The notes below the pieces were generated by a model, which was not told where the DNA came from, did no database searches, and was given only the letters and a program-made list of their open reading frames with translations. DNA of 64,000 nucleotides from Novosphingobium acidiphilum DSM 19966 (GTDB lineage Bacteria; Pseudomonadota; Alphaproteobacteria; Sphingomonadales; Sphingomonadaceae), in assembly GCF_000429005.1 (NCBI RefSeq), contig NZ_AUBA01000016.1, positions 1-64,000 of the forward strand, in the 5' to 3' direction. Positions 7,496 to 16,395 of the stretch are shown one piece after another. Made by a program: the position numbers and the translations under genes. Each line of letters starts with the position of its first letter. The first letter of the stretch is position 1.

Positions 7496-8760
7496 GCCAT
7501 TTGCTGATCGTGGAGTTGCCCGGCGGCAATGATGGCGACATCCTGGCTGCCGCACTGATGCTGGGGCATCGCTATACTTTCGCCACGGCCGATCCGGGCC
7601 ATTATCGCGCGCAACGGGATCTGGGGCCAATGCTGCATGCGGCGACGCGCATTCTGGCGCTGCCACCAGACGGCGCGTCGTGGGATGCGGTGCTGGGCCA
7701 GGTGCATCAAACCGATCCGTTCGACGCGGTGCTGTGTTTGCAGGATCTGCGGCTGGTCGAGGCCGCGCGCGTCGCGCGGGCGCTGGGTCTGGCCCAGGTT
7801 GCCCCCGCTGCCGCACGGTTGTGCCGCGACAAGGCCGCGGTGCGCGCGCGGTTGGCCGAGGCCGGGATTGCGCAGCACCCGTTCGTGCGGGTCGATCCCG
7901 GACCGGATGCCGGCGAACGCCTGATCGCGGCCATATCGCGCATCGGTTTGCCGGCCATCATCAAGCCGGTCGACGGCTTCGGGTCGCAGCATGTCTTTGC
8001 CTTGCGCAACGCCGCCGATCTGGCGATTGCGCACAGCCTGGCCGATCTGGTGGCGCAAGGGCCGGGTGATTACGGGCTGGGCAATGCCGCCGGTGGCGCG
8101 TTGCTGGTCGAACGCCTGATTGCGGGCCCCATCATGGCCTGCGATGTCCTGCGCGCGCGCGGGCGTCAGTCGCTGTTGGGGGTGACCGCCAAAATCATGA
8201 TGCCGCCGCCGTCGTTTGCGATACGGGGCGGGACTTTCACCACCCATTGCGGCCAGTTCGCCGCGCTCGATGCATGGGTGGGGCGGGTGCTCGATGCCGT
8301 GGGTTTCGATTGCGGCGCGGCGCATGTCGAACTGGTGATGACCGGCGATGGCCCGCAACTGATCGAGGTGAACCCGCGTCTGGTCGGCGCGCGGATCGCC
8401 CGGCAGATCGATGCGGCGCTGGGCCGCCCGGTTCATGCCGACCTGATCGACCTGTACCTGACCGGTGCCCTGCCGCCCTTGGCCACGACACCGCGCCACG
8501 CTGCGGCGCGCTGGGCGCTGGCCGCCGAGCCGGGCGTGCTGGGGGCAATCGACTGGCCAGTATGCAACGATCCGGCGTTGATCGGCATCGTCCCCAATGC
8601 GCGGCCCGGGGATGGCGTGCGCCCTGCGCTCGACAATGCCGACCGGCTGGCCATGGTGATCACCGCAGGCACCGACCGCGCCGCGATCGAGGCGCTGGCG
8701 GAACGGATGGTCGACGGCGCGCGGGTCAGGATGCGTGTGCCAGTGTCATGCACCGGCTGA
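7492..8760 (+). CDS. ATP-grasp ligase, L-amino-acid ligase-like
   Basis: This 422-residue enzyme has the three ATP-grasp parts: an N-terminal pre-ATP-grasp region (residues 1-105), the ATP-binding core with IIKPVDGFGSQHVF (157-169) and ALLVERLIAG (203-212), and the Mg-binding VELVMTGDGP / LIEVNPRLVGARIARQ (279-305). A C-terminal domain (about 335-415, AAEPGVLGAIDW ... GDGVRPALDNADRLAMVITAG) resembles the second C-terminal domain of L-amino-acid ligases such as BacD. Such enzymes join a carboxylate to an amine through an acyl-phosphate. The GTG at 7492 is the start best matching family length; GTG 7432 is the alternative. A downstream isoaspartyl peptidase suggests formation and cleavage of aspartyl or other isopeptide bonds. 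The real substrates are unknown. Confidence 0.8.
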   Translation: MSHLLIVELPGGNDGDILAAALMLGHRYTFATADPGHYRAQRDLGPMLHAATRILALPPDGASWDAVLGQVHQTDPFDAVLCLQDLRLVEAARVARALGLAQVAPAAARLCRDKAAVRARLAEAGIAQHPFVRVDPGPDAGERLIAAISRIGLPAIIKPVDGFGSQHVFALRNAADLAIAHSLADLVAQGPGDYGLGNAAGGALLVERLIAGPIMACDVLRARGRQSLLGVTAKIMMPPPSFAIRGGTFTTHCGQFAALDAWVGRVLDAVGFDCGAAHVELVMTGDGPQLIEVNPRLVGARIARQIDAALGRPVHADLIDLYLTGALPPLATTPRHAAARWALAAEPGVLGAIDWPVCNDPALIGIVPNARPGDGVRPALDNADRLAMVITAGTDRAAIEALAERMVDGARVRMRVPVSCTG

Positions 8761-8846
8761 ACCCACAGGCGCCATCATCGGCAAAGCCCAGAGGTTGCGC
8801 CTGCATCCCTGCCGGGAGCAGCGCGACCAGCGCGCGGATCGCCTAA

Positions 8847-8874
8847 CCCGACAGGTCGTCCCCGACAGGTCGTC
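8847..8874. repeat. 14-bp perfect tandem duplication
   Basis: CCCGACAGGTCGTC occurs twice in a row in the gap between the ATP-grasp and isoaspartyl-peptidase genes, followed by CCC. Each copy contains GAC-N3-GTC symmetry. It may be a replication-slippage scar or a paired protein-binding site ahead of the peptidase gene. Confidence 0.6.
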
Positions 8875-8934
8875 CCCGGCAATCGTCCAATCCGGCATGG
8901 CCCCTTTGCCGGAAACTTGGTATCGGCCCGCGCC

Positions 8935-9867
8935 ATGACCGATACACCACCTTGTTGGGCAATCGCGATCCACGGCGGTGCCGGATCGATGACCCGCGAC
9001 ACCCTGGATGCCGCCGCGATCGCCGCGCATCGGGCGGGGCTGGCCGCTGCGCTCGATGCCGGGCGCGCGGTGCTGGCGGATGGTGGCAGCGCCATCGATG
9101 CCGTAACCGTGGCCGTGTCCGCGCTGGAGGATGATCCGCATTTCAATGCCGGGCGCGGCGCGGTGTTCACCTATCACGGCACCAACGAGCTTGATGCGGC
9201 GGTCATGGATGGCCAAACCCGCCGCGCGGGGGCTGTTGCCGGGGTAACGCGCACGCGCAACCCGGTGCAATTGGCGCGCACGGTGATGGAGGCAGGCCCG
9301 CACGTATTCCTGTCGGGCGCGGGGGCCGAGGACTTTGCGCGCGATCACGGCATTGCCCCGGTCGATCCCGCCTGGTTTGCCACGCCCGAACGCCTGCGCC
9401 AGCTCGAAGAGCTGAAAGCGCATCCCCAAGCCTGGTTCGATGCCGATATGAAATACGGCACGGTCGGTGCGGTGGCGCGCGATGCGGCCGGCCATGTCGC
9501 GGCGGCCACCTCGACAGGCGGCCTGACCGGCAAGCGCTGGGGCCGGATCGGCGATTCGCCGCTGATCGGTGCGGGCACGTATGCCGACGACCGCGCCGGC
9601 GCGGTCAGTTGCACCGGATCGGGCGAACAGTTCATCCGCGCAGGCGCCGCGCACGAGATCTGTGCACGGATGCGCCTGACCGGCGATAGCGCGGATCGGG
9701 CGGCGCGCGCGGTGCTGGGCGAAATTGGCGCAATGGGCGGGGTTGGCGGGGTGATCGTGGTAACGCCCACGGGCGAAACGTCGATGGCGTTCACCACGCC
9801 CGGCATGTTCCGCGCCCGTGCCGACAGCACAGGCGCGCACGAGGTGGCGATTTTCGGCGACGGGTAG
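8935..9867 (+). CDS. Isoaspartyl peptidase / L-asparaginase, plant-type Ntn hydrolase
   Basis: This 310-residue precursor cleaves itself between Gly175 and Thr176 (KYGTVGAVARD) to expose the Thr nucleophile. The substrate-binding motif GGLTGKRWGRIGDSPLIGAG (195-214) and the N-terminal IHGGAG (12-17) match the family, which removes the beta-linked Asp from isoaspartyl dipeptides and hydrolyses asparagine. The ATG at 8935 is chosen over an in-frame GTG six codons earlier. It follows the ATP-grasp ligase with 174 bases between them, containing the 14-bp tandem repeat. In cyanophycin metabolism a ligase and an enzyme of this class act on the same polymer; here such a link is only suggestive. Confidence 0.93.
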   Translation: MTDTPPCWAIAIHGGAGSMTRDTLDAAAIAAHRAGLAAALDAGRAVLADGGSAIDAVTVAVSALEDDPHFNAGRGAVFTYHGTNELDAAVMDGQTRRAGAVAGVTRTRNPVQLARTVMEAGPHVFLSGAGAEDFARDHGIAPVDPAWFATPERLRQLEELKAHPQAWFDADMKYGTVGAVARDAAGHVAAATSTGGLTGKRWGRIGDSPLIGAGTYADDRAGAVSCTGSGEQFIRAGAAHEICARMRLTGDSADRAARAVLGEIGAMGGVGGVIVVTPTGETSMAFTTPGMFRARADSTGAHEVAIFGDG

Positions 9868-9869
9868 AT

Positions 9870-10868
9870 TTACCCGGTGTGCTTGTCGGCCTTGCGCCGG
9901 CCAAAGCGCATGCCCGTTTCCAGCCGGGCGCGCAGCTGCGTGTAATAGGCCTGCAGGAACGCGCGTTCGTCACCGGCGCCGCTCGACCAGCCGATCTTGC
10001 GGCAGATCGCCTGCGCCACTTCGGCCAGCGCATCGTCGCGGTTGTCGCGCAGCACGCGTTCCAGCACCTGCAATTCAAATTCGCCATAGATCGCCAGCTC
10101 TTCGTCGCTGAAGCGGTATTGCGCACCGGTCAGCATGCTGACCCCTTGCGCGCCACTGCCAACCGACATCGCCTGGCCCAGCTTGCGGCGTGGTGCTTCG
10201 ACCACCCAGGTGCCGGCGATCACATCGCCGCAGCGCAGGCTGTCATGGTTGAACAGCGGGAAACCTGCAAAGATGCAGAACCAGATCACCGCAGCCCATG
10301 CCGCCATCGTGGTGTCGGCACCGGTGCCCAACGCGCCGCCGATGAACACCAGCGGCAGGAACAGCTCGATATCGCGCAGCAGGTTGCGCGCAATCACCGC
10401 CTCGGCGGTCAGGCGCCCGGCGGTGCCATCGCTGCCGGGGCGGGCCGCGATGCGGATGCCGGTCAGCCGTTTGCCCGGGGTGGCCCCGCGCGATCCCAGT
10501 TCGAACCACAAGAACCAGGCGGTGCGGGCCAGAAACACCGCGATGATCCAGATGACCAGCAGGAATTCCAGCAGGTCCTCGCCAGGGGTGCCATCCTTGA
10601 ACTTGTCTATGCCGATCGAGCGGGCAAACAGCACGATCAGCAGTGTCGTGATGATGATGGTTGCCACGATCATGCCCAGATCGATCATCAGCGCCGCCGC
10701 GCGTGTGCCGCGCGACGCCAGCGTGATCGGCAGGCGCAGGCCCTCGGCGGTCAGGATCGTGCGTTTGCGCCGCTCGGTCGGGCTGATCGCGCGGCGCTGG
10801 CGCCGCCGCTGGCGCCAGCGTCCGATCATGCCGGTGCCGCGATCGGCGGATGCGGTTGATGCGTTCAT
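9870..10868 (-). CDS. RDD-family membrane protein
   Basis: This 332-residue protein has an Arg-rich cytoplasmic N-terminus (RWRQRRRQRRA) and a four-TM RDD core: LASRGTRAAALMIDLGMIV with the defining R..D and the later GATPGKRLTGIRI. A soluble acidic C-terminal part follows, from about residue 235. RDD proteins are found beside MoxR/DUF58/SpoIIM genes across bacteria and their function is unsettled; some act in ion or osmotic homeostasis. The start overlaps the SpoIIM gene's stop by four bases. It is the last gene of the six-gene module, ending two bases from the convergent isoaspartyl peptidase stop. Confidence 0.88.
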   Translation of the reverse strand: MNASTASADRGTGMIGRWRQRRRQRRAISPTERRKRTILTAEGLRLPITLASRGTRAAALMIDLGMIVATIIITTLLIVLFARSIGIDKFKDGTPGEDLLEFLLVIWIIAVFLARTAWFLWFELGSRGATPGKRLTGIRIAARPGSDGTAGRLTAEAVIARNLLRDIELFLPLVFIGGALGTGADTTMAAWAAVIWFCIFAGFPLFNHDSLRCGDVIAGTWVVEAPRRKLGQAMSVGSGAQGVSMLTGAQYRFSDEELAIYGEFELQVLERVLRDNRDDALAEVAQAICRKIGWSSGAGDERAFLQAYYTQLRARLETGMRFGRRKADKHTG

Positions 10869-11947
10869 CGCTGAACCGTGCCTTGCCTGCGAAAGACAAA
10901 GAAATAGATCAGCCACCACGCCAGCATCCCGCCGCCCAGCATCAGGCGCGGGCCAGTGGCATCGATCAGTTGCCGGCAAAACCCTTCCAGAATGCCCGCC
11001 ACGATCAGCATCAGCACGACCCCCGTCATCACCGTGGCGGTGCGTCGTCCGGCCTGCGCTGCGGCATCGAGCACTGCGCGCTGCCCGGGAAAAGCCATGG
11101 CCCGGCCGATATGGATGCCCGACGCGCCTGCCAGCATGATCGCAAACAGCTCGGTCGTGCCATGCACCGACAGCCATCCGACCAGTTCCAGCGTCAGGCC
11201 CTGCCCATGATACAGCCACAGCAGCGCACCCAGCAGCGCGGTGTTGTGGATCAGCAGCAGGATCGCCGGGATGCCAAAGGCAAAGCCCAGCGCGTAACAC
11301 AGGATCGACACTTGCGCGTTGTTGCTGAACAGCGATGCCGCAAACACCGCCAGCCCGGTTTCGTGCGTCCGTCCAAACAGCGATTTGTACAAGGCGTCAT
11401 GGCTGGCGCCCGGCACGCGCACATCGCCGGGCTGCGCCGGCATCAGCGCATAATACCAGTCGGGATTGCCCGCCACCAGCAGCCAGCCGACCACCGTGCC
11501 CGCCACCATCAGCGCAAAGGCAATTGCGATGTCGAACCCGATTGAACGCACCGCAGCACTCCAGCCCCCGCCGAAAAACCGCGCCGCCCAGCCGCGAAAC
11601 CCGACTTCGGGGCCATAGACGACAAACCAGGCGCGCTGTGCCAGCCCTTCGAGATAGGCGAGTGTTGCGGCATCGAGCGTGGTCTCGCGCGCCACCGCCA
11701 GGCTGGACACGAGCATGCGGTACAGCACCGGCAAGGCCACCAGATCGTCATCCGCGATCGCGCCGATGCGCCCGGATTCCATGCGCGAAACGATCGCCTC
11801 CAGTCGGCGCCAGTCGGCTTCTCGCTCAAGCCGGAACCGGTCCGACCGCAGCGTTGCATCCTCGGCGGCGGCAATCGCCGCGCCCTGCCGCCGGGAAAAC
11901 CACCCGGTCACCGTGCTGCCGAATCGTGCGGGTGCGCTGCTGCTCAT
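10865..11947 (-). CDS. SpoIIM-like (stage II sporulation protein M family) membrane protein
   Basis: The 360-residue product has a soluble N-terminal third with charged helices and then five or six TM segments containing the SpoIIM/DUF95 features SLFSNNAQVSILCYALGFAFG and LVGWLSVHGTTELFAIMLAG. This organism shows no sporulation genes, so the family name reflects ancestry only. The start ATG 11947 overlaps the DUF58 gene by four bases, and its stop overlaps the RDD start. A partner role in an envelope-associated MoxR complex is the usual inference. Confidence 0.88.
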   Translation of the reverse strand: MSSSAPARFGSTVTGWFSRRQGAAIAAAEDATLRSDRFRLEREADWRRLEAIVSRMESGRIGAIADDDLVALPVLYRMLVSSLAVARETTLDAATLAYLEGLAQRAWFVVYGPEVGFRGWAARFFGGGWSAAVRSIGFDIAIAFALMVAGTVVGWLLVAGNPDWYYALMPAQPGDVRVPGASHDALYKSLFGRTHETGLAVFAASLFSNNAQVSILCYALGFAFGIPAILLLIHNTALLGALLWLYHGQGLTLELVGWLSVHGTTELFAIMLAGASGIHIGRAMAFPGQRAVLDAAAQAGRRTATVMTGVVLMLIVAGILEGFCRQLIDATGPRLMLGGGMLAWWLIYFFVFRRQGTVQR

Positions 11948-13302
11948 CCGATGCTGCCCTCGCGCTTGATCGCCAGATAGGTTTCGAGCAGGCGCGTGCC
12001 GATCGCGGACCACGGCGTTTCGATCACCCGCACGCCGGCCTGGCGCAACCGGGTCAGCACCAGGGCGCGCTGGCGGATCAGGCCCTGTGCCACGACCGCG
12101 CGCGCGACATCGCCGGGCGTGGTGACGGCGCCTCCGGCCAGATCGTGCAGATCTTCATCGCGCATCACCACAAACAGCACGCGGTGGCGTCGCACCAGGC
12201 CCGCGCACATCTCGATCATCATTTCGGCCGCTGTCGGATCGGTGAAATCGGCAAACAGCACGATCAGCGAACGGCGCTGCAGCCGCGTGGCCAATGTGGC
12301 CATGGCCAGCGTGAAATTGGCGTCTTCGTGCCGGTAATCCAGCTCGGCCGCGGCCTGTTGCAGGCGGTGAAACTGGCTGGGCGCGGTGATGAACGGGCTC
12401 ATCACCAGCGGCCTTGCGGCAAAGCCGAACAGCGATACCCGGTCCTCGGCTTTCAGCGCGACCCAGGCGGTGGTCAGTGCGGCGGTCACCGCGCGATCGA
12501 TCCGCGCCAGGCCGGCGATCGGTTCGCACATCGCCTGTCCGCAATCGAACGCCAGCACGATCTGGTTGTTGCGTTCGATCTCGTATTCGCGCGCCAGCAA
12601 TCGGGCATGGCGCGCAGAGCTTTTCCATTCGATCCGCCGACGGTCCATGTCCGGCTGATATTCGGTCAGCGCCTCGAATTCGCTGCCGTCGCCGCGGATG
12701 CGCCGCGCCACCAGGCCAAAGCTGGCCTCGCGCAGGAAGATCTGCAGCGCCTTGCCCCGCGCGGGTGCCAGATTGGGCCAAACCCGCACATCGGCCGCGA
12801 TGCTTTGCGTGATCTGGCGATGCGCCAGACCGAGCGGCCCCTGCCACCGCAGCCAGCCGCGGGCGATCGTGCCCGTCCCCCGCCGTCCGGGCGCAGGCGC
12901 GCCGGTGCCCGTCCAGTGTCCGGCCAACGCATCGGGCGCAAGTGCGATGTCGAGCCGCCCGCCCGGGCACAGCCGCGGATCGGTGGACAGCGCCACCATC
13001 GGCCGGGTCCAGCGCGCGGCACGCGCCAGGTGCGCCTCGATCCGGATGGGCAGCGGTTCGCCCACTTCGCCATCTTCGGGCGCGATCACGCGCAGCACCA
13101 CCATCCCGCCGGCCAGCACGCCATCGGCGATAACCAGCAGCAACAGCGTCATCCCCGCCGCCGGGCCCACGGTCCACATGCGCGGCGCGACCGCGGCCAC
13201 CACCAGCGATGCCAGCGCCAGCATCACCAGCAGCTGGATCGCCCGCGCGCTGGGCGCAAAAGCGGCCAGCCGCCAGCGGGGCAGGATCGCGCCGGCGGCC
13301 AT
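11944..13302 (-). CDS. DUF58 (vWA-like) protein
   Basis: This 452-residue protein has two N-terminal TM helices (about 22-36 and 47-70) and a large cytoplasmic region. The DUF58 core motif DMDRRRIEWKSSARHARLLA sits near residues 219-238, followed by a vWA-like fold with IVLAFDCGQAM and LIVLFADFTDPTA. DUF58 proteins are constant partners of MoxR ATPases and probably present the client. The start lies two bases after the MoxR stop. Confidence 0.9.
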   Translation of the reverse strand: MAAGAILPRWRLAAFAPSARAIQLLVMLALASLVVAAVAPRMWTVGPAAGMTLLLLVIADGVLAGGMVVLRVIAPEDGEVGEPLPIRIEAHLARAARWTRPMVALSTDPRLCPGGRLDIALAPDALAGHWTGTGAPAPGRRGTGTIARGWLRWQGPLGLAHRQITQSIAADVRVWPNLAPARGKALQIFLREASFGLVARRIRGDGSEFEALTEYQPDMDRRRIEWKSSARHARLLAREYEIERNNQIVLAFDCGQAMCEPIAGLARIDRAVTAALTTAWVALKAEDRVSLFGFAARPLVMSPFITAPSQFHRLQQAAAELDYRHEDANFTLAMATLATRLQRRSLIVLFADFTDPTAAEMMIEMCAGLVRRHRVLFVVMRDEDLHDLAGGAVTTPGDVARAVVAQGLIRQRALVLTRLRQAGVRVIETPWSAIGTRLLETYLAIKREGSIG

Positions 13303-13304
13303 GG

Positions 13305-14261
13305 TCAGCGCGGCGCCTCGGTGCGGGTAACCAGATCGGCCACGATCGCTTCGACCGCGCGGCCTTCGATTTCGGCAGCGGGTGACAACAACAGGCGATG
13401 GCGCAGCACCGCGGTGGCCAGCGCCTTGACATCGTCGGGCACGACATAGTCGCGGCCATCAAGCGCGGCGCGGGCGCGTGCCGCACCGGCCAGCAGCACG
13501 GCGGCGCGCGGGCTTGCGCCCGAAACCAGATCGCCGCTTTCGCGCGTGGCGCGGACCAGGCGCACGACATAATCGACCACGCTGTCGGCCATCGTTACCG
13601 CGCCGGTGGCGGCAATTGCCTGCGCCAGCTGGTCTTTGCCGATCACCGCGCCGATGCCCAGCTCGGCCGGGCGCGGGGTGCCCTGGCCCGTGGCATAGCG
13701 GCGCACGATCTGCGCCTCCTGGTCGGCATCGGGATAATCGACCAGCACTTTGAACAGAAACCGGTCAAGCTGCGCCTCGGGCAAAGGATAGACGCCCTGG
13801 CTTTCGATGGGGTTTTGCGTGGCAATCACGGTGAACCGGTCCGACAGCGCATGGCCTACGCCATCCAGCGTGACACGCCGTTCCTGCATCGCCTCGAGCA
13901 GGGCGGCCTGCGTCTTTGGCGGGGTGCGGTTGATTTCATCGGCCAGCAACAGCTCGCAAAAAATCGCGCCGCGCGTCAGCGTGAACTGGCTGGTCTGGAA
14001 ATTGAACAGATTCGAACCCAGAATATCGCCCGGCAGCAGGTCGGGCGTAAACTGGATGCGCCCGTAATCCAGCCCCAGCGTTGCCGCAAAGCTTTGCGCC
14101 AGCAGCGTCTTGGCGGTGCCCGGCGGGCCTTCGAGCAGGACATGCCCGCCCGAAAACAGCGCGATCAGCAGATGATCGACCACCGTGTCCTGTCCGACGA
14201 TGGCCTTGGCCACCTCGCCCCGGATCGTGCTGGCCAGCGCGCGCAAATCGTCTGGAGTCAT
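13305..14261 (-). CDS. MoxR-family AAA+ ATPase
   Basis: This 318-residue ATPase shows Walker A GPPGTAKT (45-52), Walker B LLLADEINR (104-112), sensor 1 ATQNPIESQG and an arginine finger region (EAQLDRFLFK), all characteristic of the MoxR group. MoxR ATPases act as chaperones that insert cofactors or mature membrane and vWA-containing partners, as in methanol dehydrogenase maturation and stress responses. It is the third gene of the module and overlaps the DUF4350 gene by four bases. Confidence 0.95.
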   Translation of the reverse strand: MTPDDLRALASTIRGEVAKAIVGQDTVVDHLLIALFSGGHVLLEGPPGTAKTLLAQSFAATLGLDYGRIQFTPDLLPGDILGSNLFNFQTSQFTLTRGAIFCELLLADEINRTPPKTQAALLEAMQERRVTLDGVGHALSDRFTVIATQNPIESQGVYPLPEAQLDRFLFKVLVDYPDADQEAQIVRRYATGQGTPRPAELGIGAVIGKDQLAQAIAATGAVTMADSVVDYVVRLVRATRESGDLVSGASPRAAVLLAGAARARAALDGRDYVVPDDVKALATAVLRHRLLLSPAAEIEGRAVEAIVADLVTRTEAPR

Positions 14262-15664
14262 GGTTCCCCTTTTCGGCCGTCGTGGCCCAGTGCCTGTTCG
14301 ATGGAATGGAGTTCGGCGGCAAGCGTGGCGATCGCGGGCGCCTTGCGCGCCGCGGCCAGGCGCGCGGCCACTTCGCCAAACGGCGTGGTGCCGGGGGCCA
14401 CCGCATGCTGGATGCGCGCGATCGCACTATCGGTTTCGGCGGTCGGACGCCGCCGCGGCAGGCCCAGCGCCACGATCAGCCGTTCGCGCGCGGCATCGAC
14501 ATACGGCGCGGCAATCAGATGATGGCGCCGTGCGCGCAGCAACAGCGCGGCGCCGCCGGCCACCAGCACCGCCTTGCCCGCGGGCAGCGACGGATCGCCC
14601 ACCCGCGCCGGACCAAACCGGTTGAACCCGCGCCAGATCGCCACCGCCATGGCCAGGATCAGGCAGATGGTTGCGGCCAGAAACGGGGGTTCGAACGCCA
14701 GCGTCAACAGATTGCGCGATGCGCCAAGCCCCGCCAGCGACAGATCGAACACCACCCGCTGCACCCCGTGCCCGGCGCTGGCGGTGATCAGCCGCTGCGC
14801 CATCAGCGCGGTTGCCTTGTCGGCCAGCCCGCGGTTGTTCAGCAGATCGGGTTCGAACACCATCACCAGCGGCTTGCGATAGGCGGTGGTGTCGTCATTG
14901 GTGGACGGGTCGCCGGTGGGGCGGGCCGGATCGACCCCGGCCATCCGTTCGAGTTCGGGATAGGACCCGCCATCGGCGAAATAGCCGGCCAGGATGCGCC
15001 CGTCGCCGCTGCGCACCAGCGGCACCAGCGGTGCGCCGGCATCGTCTGACCCGCCGCCCGACAGCACCACGCGGTCATCGGGCAGCGGACCCGATGCGCC
15101 GTCAGCGCTGTGCCAGCCATGTGCCGGGGGCGAGGTCTTTGTGCCCAGCGCAACCCCGATCTTGTCGAGAAACCCTTTCCACTGGGGCAGATCGGCGCCG
15201 ACAATCGTGGTCCAGCCCGATGGCGCGGCGGGCGCGCCGAACACCCCGGCCCAGGCCTTGCCCGAGGAACCGCGGGGCTGCCGGGGATCCTTGTCGAGCG
15301 GTATCGTTTCCCACTTGGGGGTGACGATGATTGTCGGGCCCAGGCCATTGCGACGGGCCTGCACCGCGGATGCCAGATCCTTGATCTCGGCATAAGGCAG
15401 CGGTGTCAGCACGACCAGCTCATCGCCGCCGGTGTGTTTCGGTACCCGGTTGAAACCGACCTGGTGCCCATCTGCGGTCAGCAGTGCTGCCAGCGCGGCA
15501 TAGCCTGCAATGCCCTTGCCCTGGCCGTGGGCGCCACCGTTGTTGGCCGGCGCCTCGCCCGTGCCGATCCAGAACAACAGGGCCAGAAACGACACAAAGC
15601 CGATCGCGATAATCGCCAAGGTGCCGCGCGCGCCGAACGCGGCGGGGTTGTCAGCGCCCTTCAT
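14258..15664 (-). CDS. DUF4350-domain membrane protein
   Basis: The 468-residue product begins with a TM helix (AIIAIGFVSFLALLFWI), then an extracytoplasmic DUF4350 domain typical of MoxR loci (GYAALAALLTADGHQVGF, VVLTPLPYAEIKDLASAVQ, VVLSGGGSDDAG, MVFEPDLLNNRGL). A second TM region (FLAATICLILAMAVAIWRGF) and a cytoplasmic tail follow. The function is not established. It overlaps both neighbours by four bases, so the operon is translated as a coupled unit. Confidence 0.85.
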   Translation of the reverse strand: MKGADNPAAFGARGTLAIIAIGFVSFLALLFWIGTGEAPANNGGAHGQGKGIAGYAALAALLTADGHQVGFNRVPKHTGGDELVVLTPLPYAEIKDLASAVQARRNGLGPTIIVTPKWETIPLDKDPRQPRGSSGKAWAGVFGAPAAPSGWTTIVGADLPQWKGFLDKIGVALGTKTSPPAHGWHSADGASGPLPDDRVVLSGGGSDDAGAPLVPLVRSGDGRILAGYFADGGSYPELERMAGVDPARPTGDPSTNDDTTAYRKPLVMVFEPDLLNNRGLADKATALMAQRLITASAGHGVQRVVFDLSLAGLGASRNLLTLAFEPPFLAATICLILAMAVAIWRGFNRFGPARVGDPSLPAGKAVLVAGGAALLLRARRHHLIAAPYVDAARERLIVALGLPRRRPTAETDSAIARIQHAVAPGTTPFGEVAARLAAARKAPAIATLAAELHSIEQALGHDGRKGEP

Positions 15665-16335
15665 GCCAGCCCCCTGCCGGGGACGGCAAAATCGGCATAG
15701 GCGGCGCGCGCGCGGCTCCAGTCGGGCTGGCCAAGCGGATGCAGGGCATAGCGGCTGCGTTCCACTTCGACCGTGATCACGCCAAAGGCCATGCGTGCGG
15801 CCGCCGGCAGCGCGCCCAGACGCGCAATCTCGCGCGCGGTGCTGGCAGGGGTCAGCCAGTCTGGCCGGGTCAGCGCGATATCGTCGAAACTGCGACGCAG
15901 CAGCAGGTGGACCGCTTCATCAAACCGTCCCTCTGCCGCCAGCCGGTCGGCATCGGACAGCAGCGCGGTGGCCATCGCTGCGTCGGGTCGCCAGATGCCG
16001 GCCTCGGCGGTCTGCGCGGCGCGCCCGGTGCGCTTGAACCCGCGCAGCGAACCCCAGATCATCCACACAACCAGCAACACCAGCAGGACGGCCCCGCCGA
16101 TTTCGACAGCCCGGAAATGTTCGGCCAGCCAGTTGCCGAACGGCGCCATGTGGCGCGACAGCCACTCGACCGTTGCGGTCAGCCAGCGCGGATTTTCGGC
16201 AATTTTGCGCGGGGGCGGGGTCAGCGGGGTGAACTGGATATCGCCCATTGCCCGCACTTTGTTCCAGGCGGCTTCGCCCGCGCCGGATGCATGAAGGGGG
16301 GCAGGGGGTGCGGCGCTATCGGTCACAAAGGGCAT
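15661..16335 (-). CDS. DUF4129-domain membrane protein, first gene of the MoxR module
   Basis: The 224-residue product has a single TM helix near residues 81-98 (EIGGAVLLVLLVVWMIWG) with an extracytoplasmic N-terminal part and a cytoplasmic C-terminal DUF4129 domain (ADRLAAEGRFDEAVHLLLRRSFDDI, LTPASTAREIAR). DUF4129 appears beside transglutaminase, DUF58 and MoxR genes. The ATG at 16335 gives MPFVTDSA; a TTG nine codons upstream is an alternative. The module reads DUF4129, DUF4350, MoxR, DUF58, SpoIIM, RDD. Confidence 0.8.
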   Translation of the reverse strand: MPFVTDSAAPPAPLHASGAGEAAWNKVRAMGDIQFTPLTPPPRKIAENPRWLTATVEWLSRHMAPFGNWLAEHFRAVEIGGAVLLVLLVVWMIWGSLRGFKRTGRAAQTAEAGIWRPDAAMATALLSDADRLAAEGRFDEAVHLLLRRSFDDIALTRPDWLTPASTAREIARLGALPAAARMAFGVITVEVERSRYALHPLGQPDWSRARAAYADFAVPGRGLA

Positions 16336-16395
16336 GCTGGCACGCCATTGCGTCAGCAGCAAGCGCCCACATTGCCGTTTTGGCGCCTAATCGCT

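Noticed and set aside
7200..9867. Lasso-peptide or microviridin-type graspetide cluster
   Set aside because: There is no asparagine-synthetase-like cyclase, B protein or isopeptidase of the lasso type, and no core motif like TxKxPSD; the ATP-grasp looks like an amino-acid ligase.
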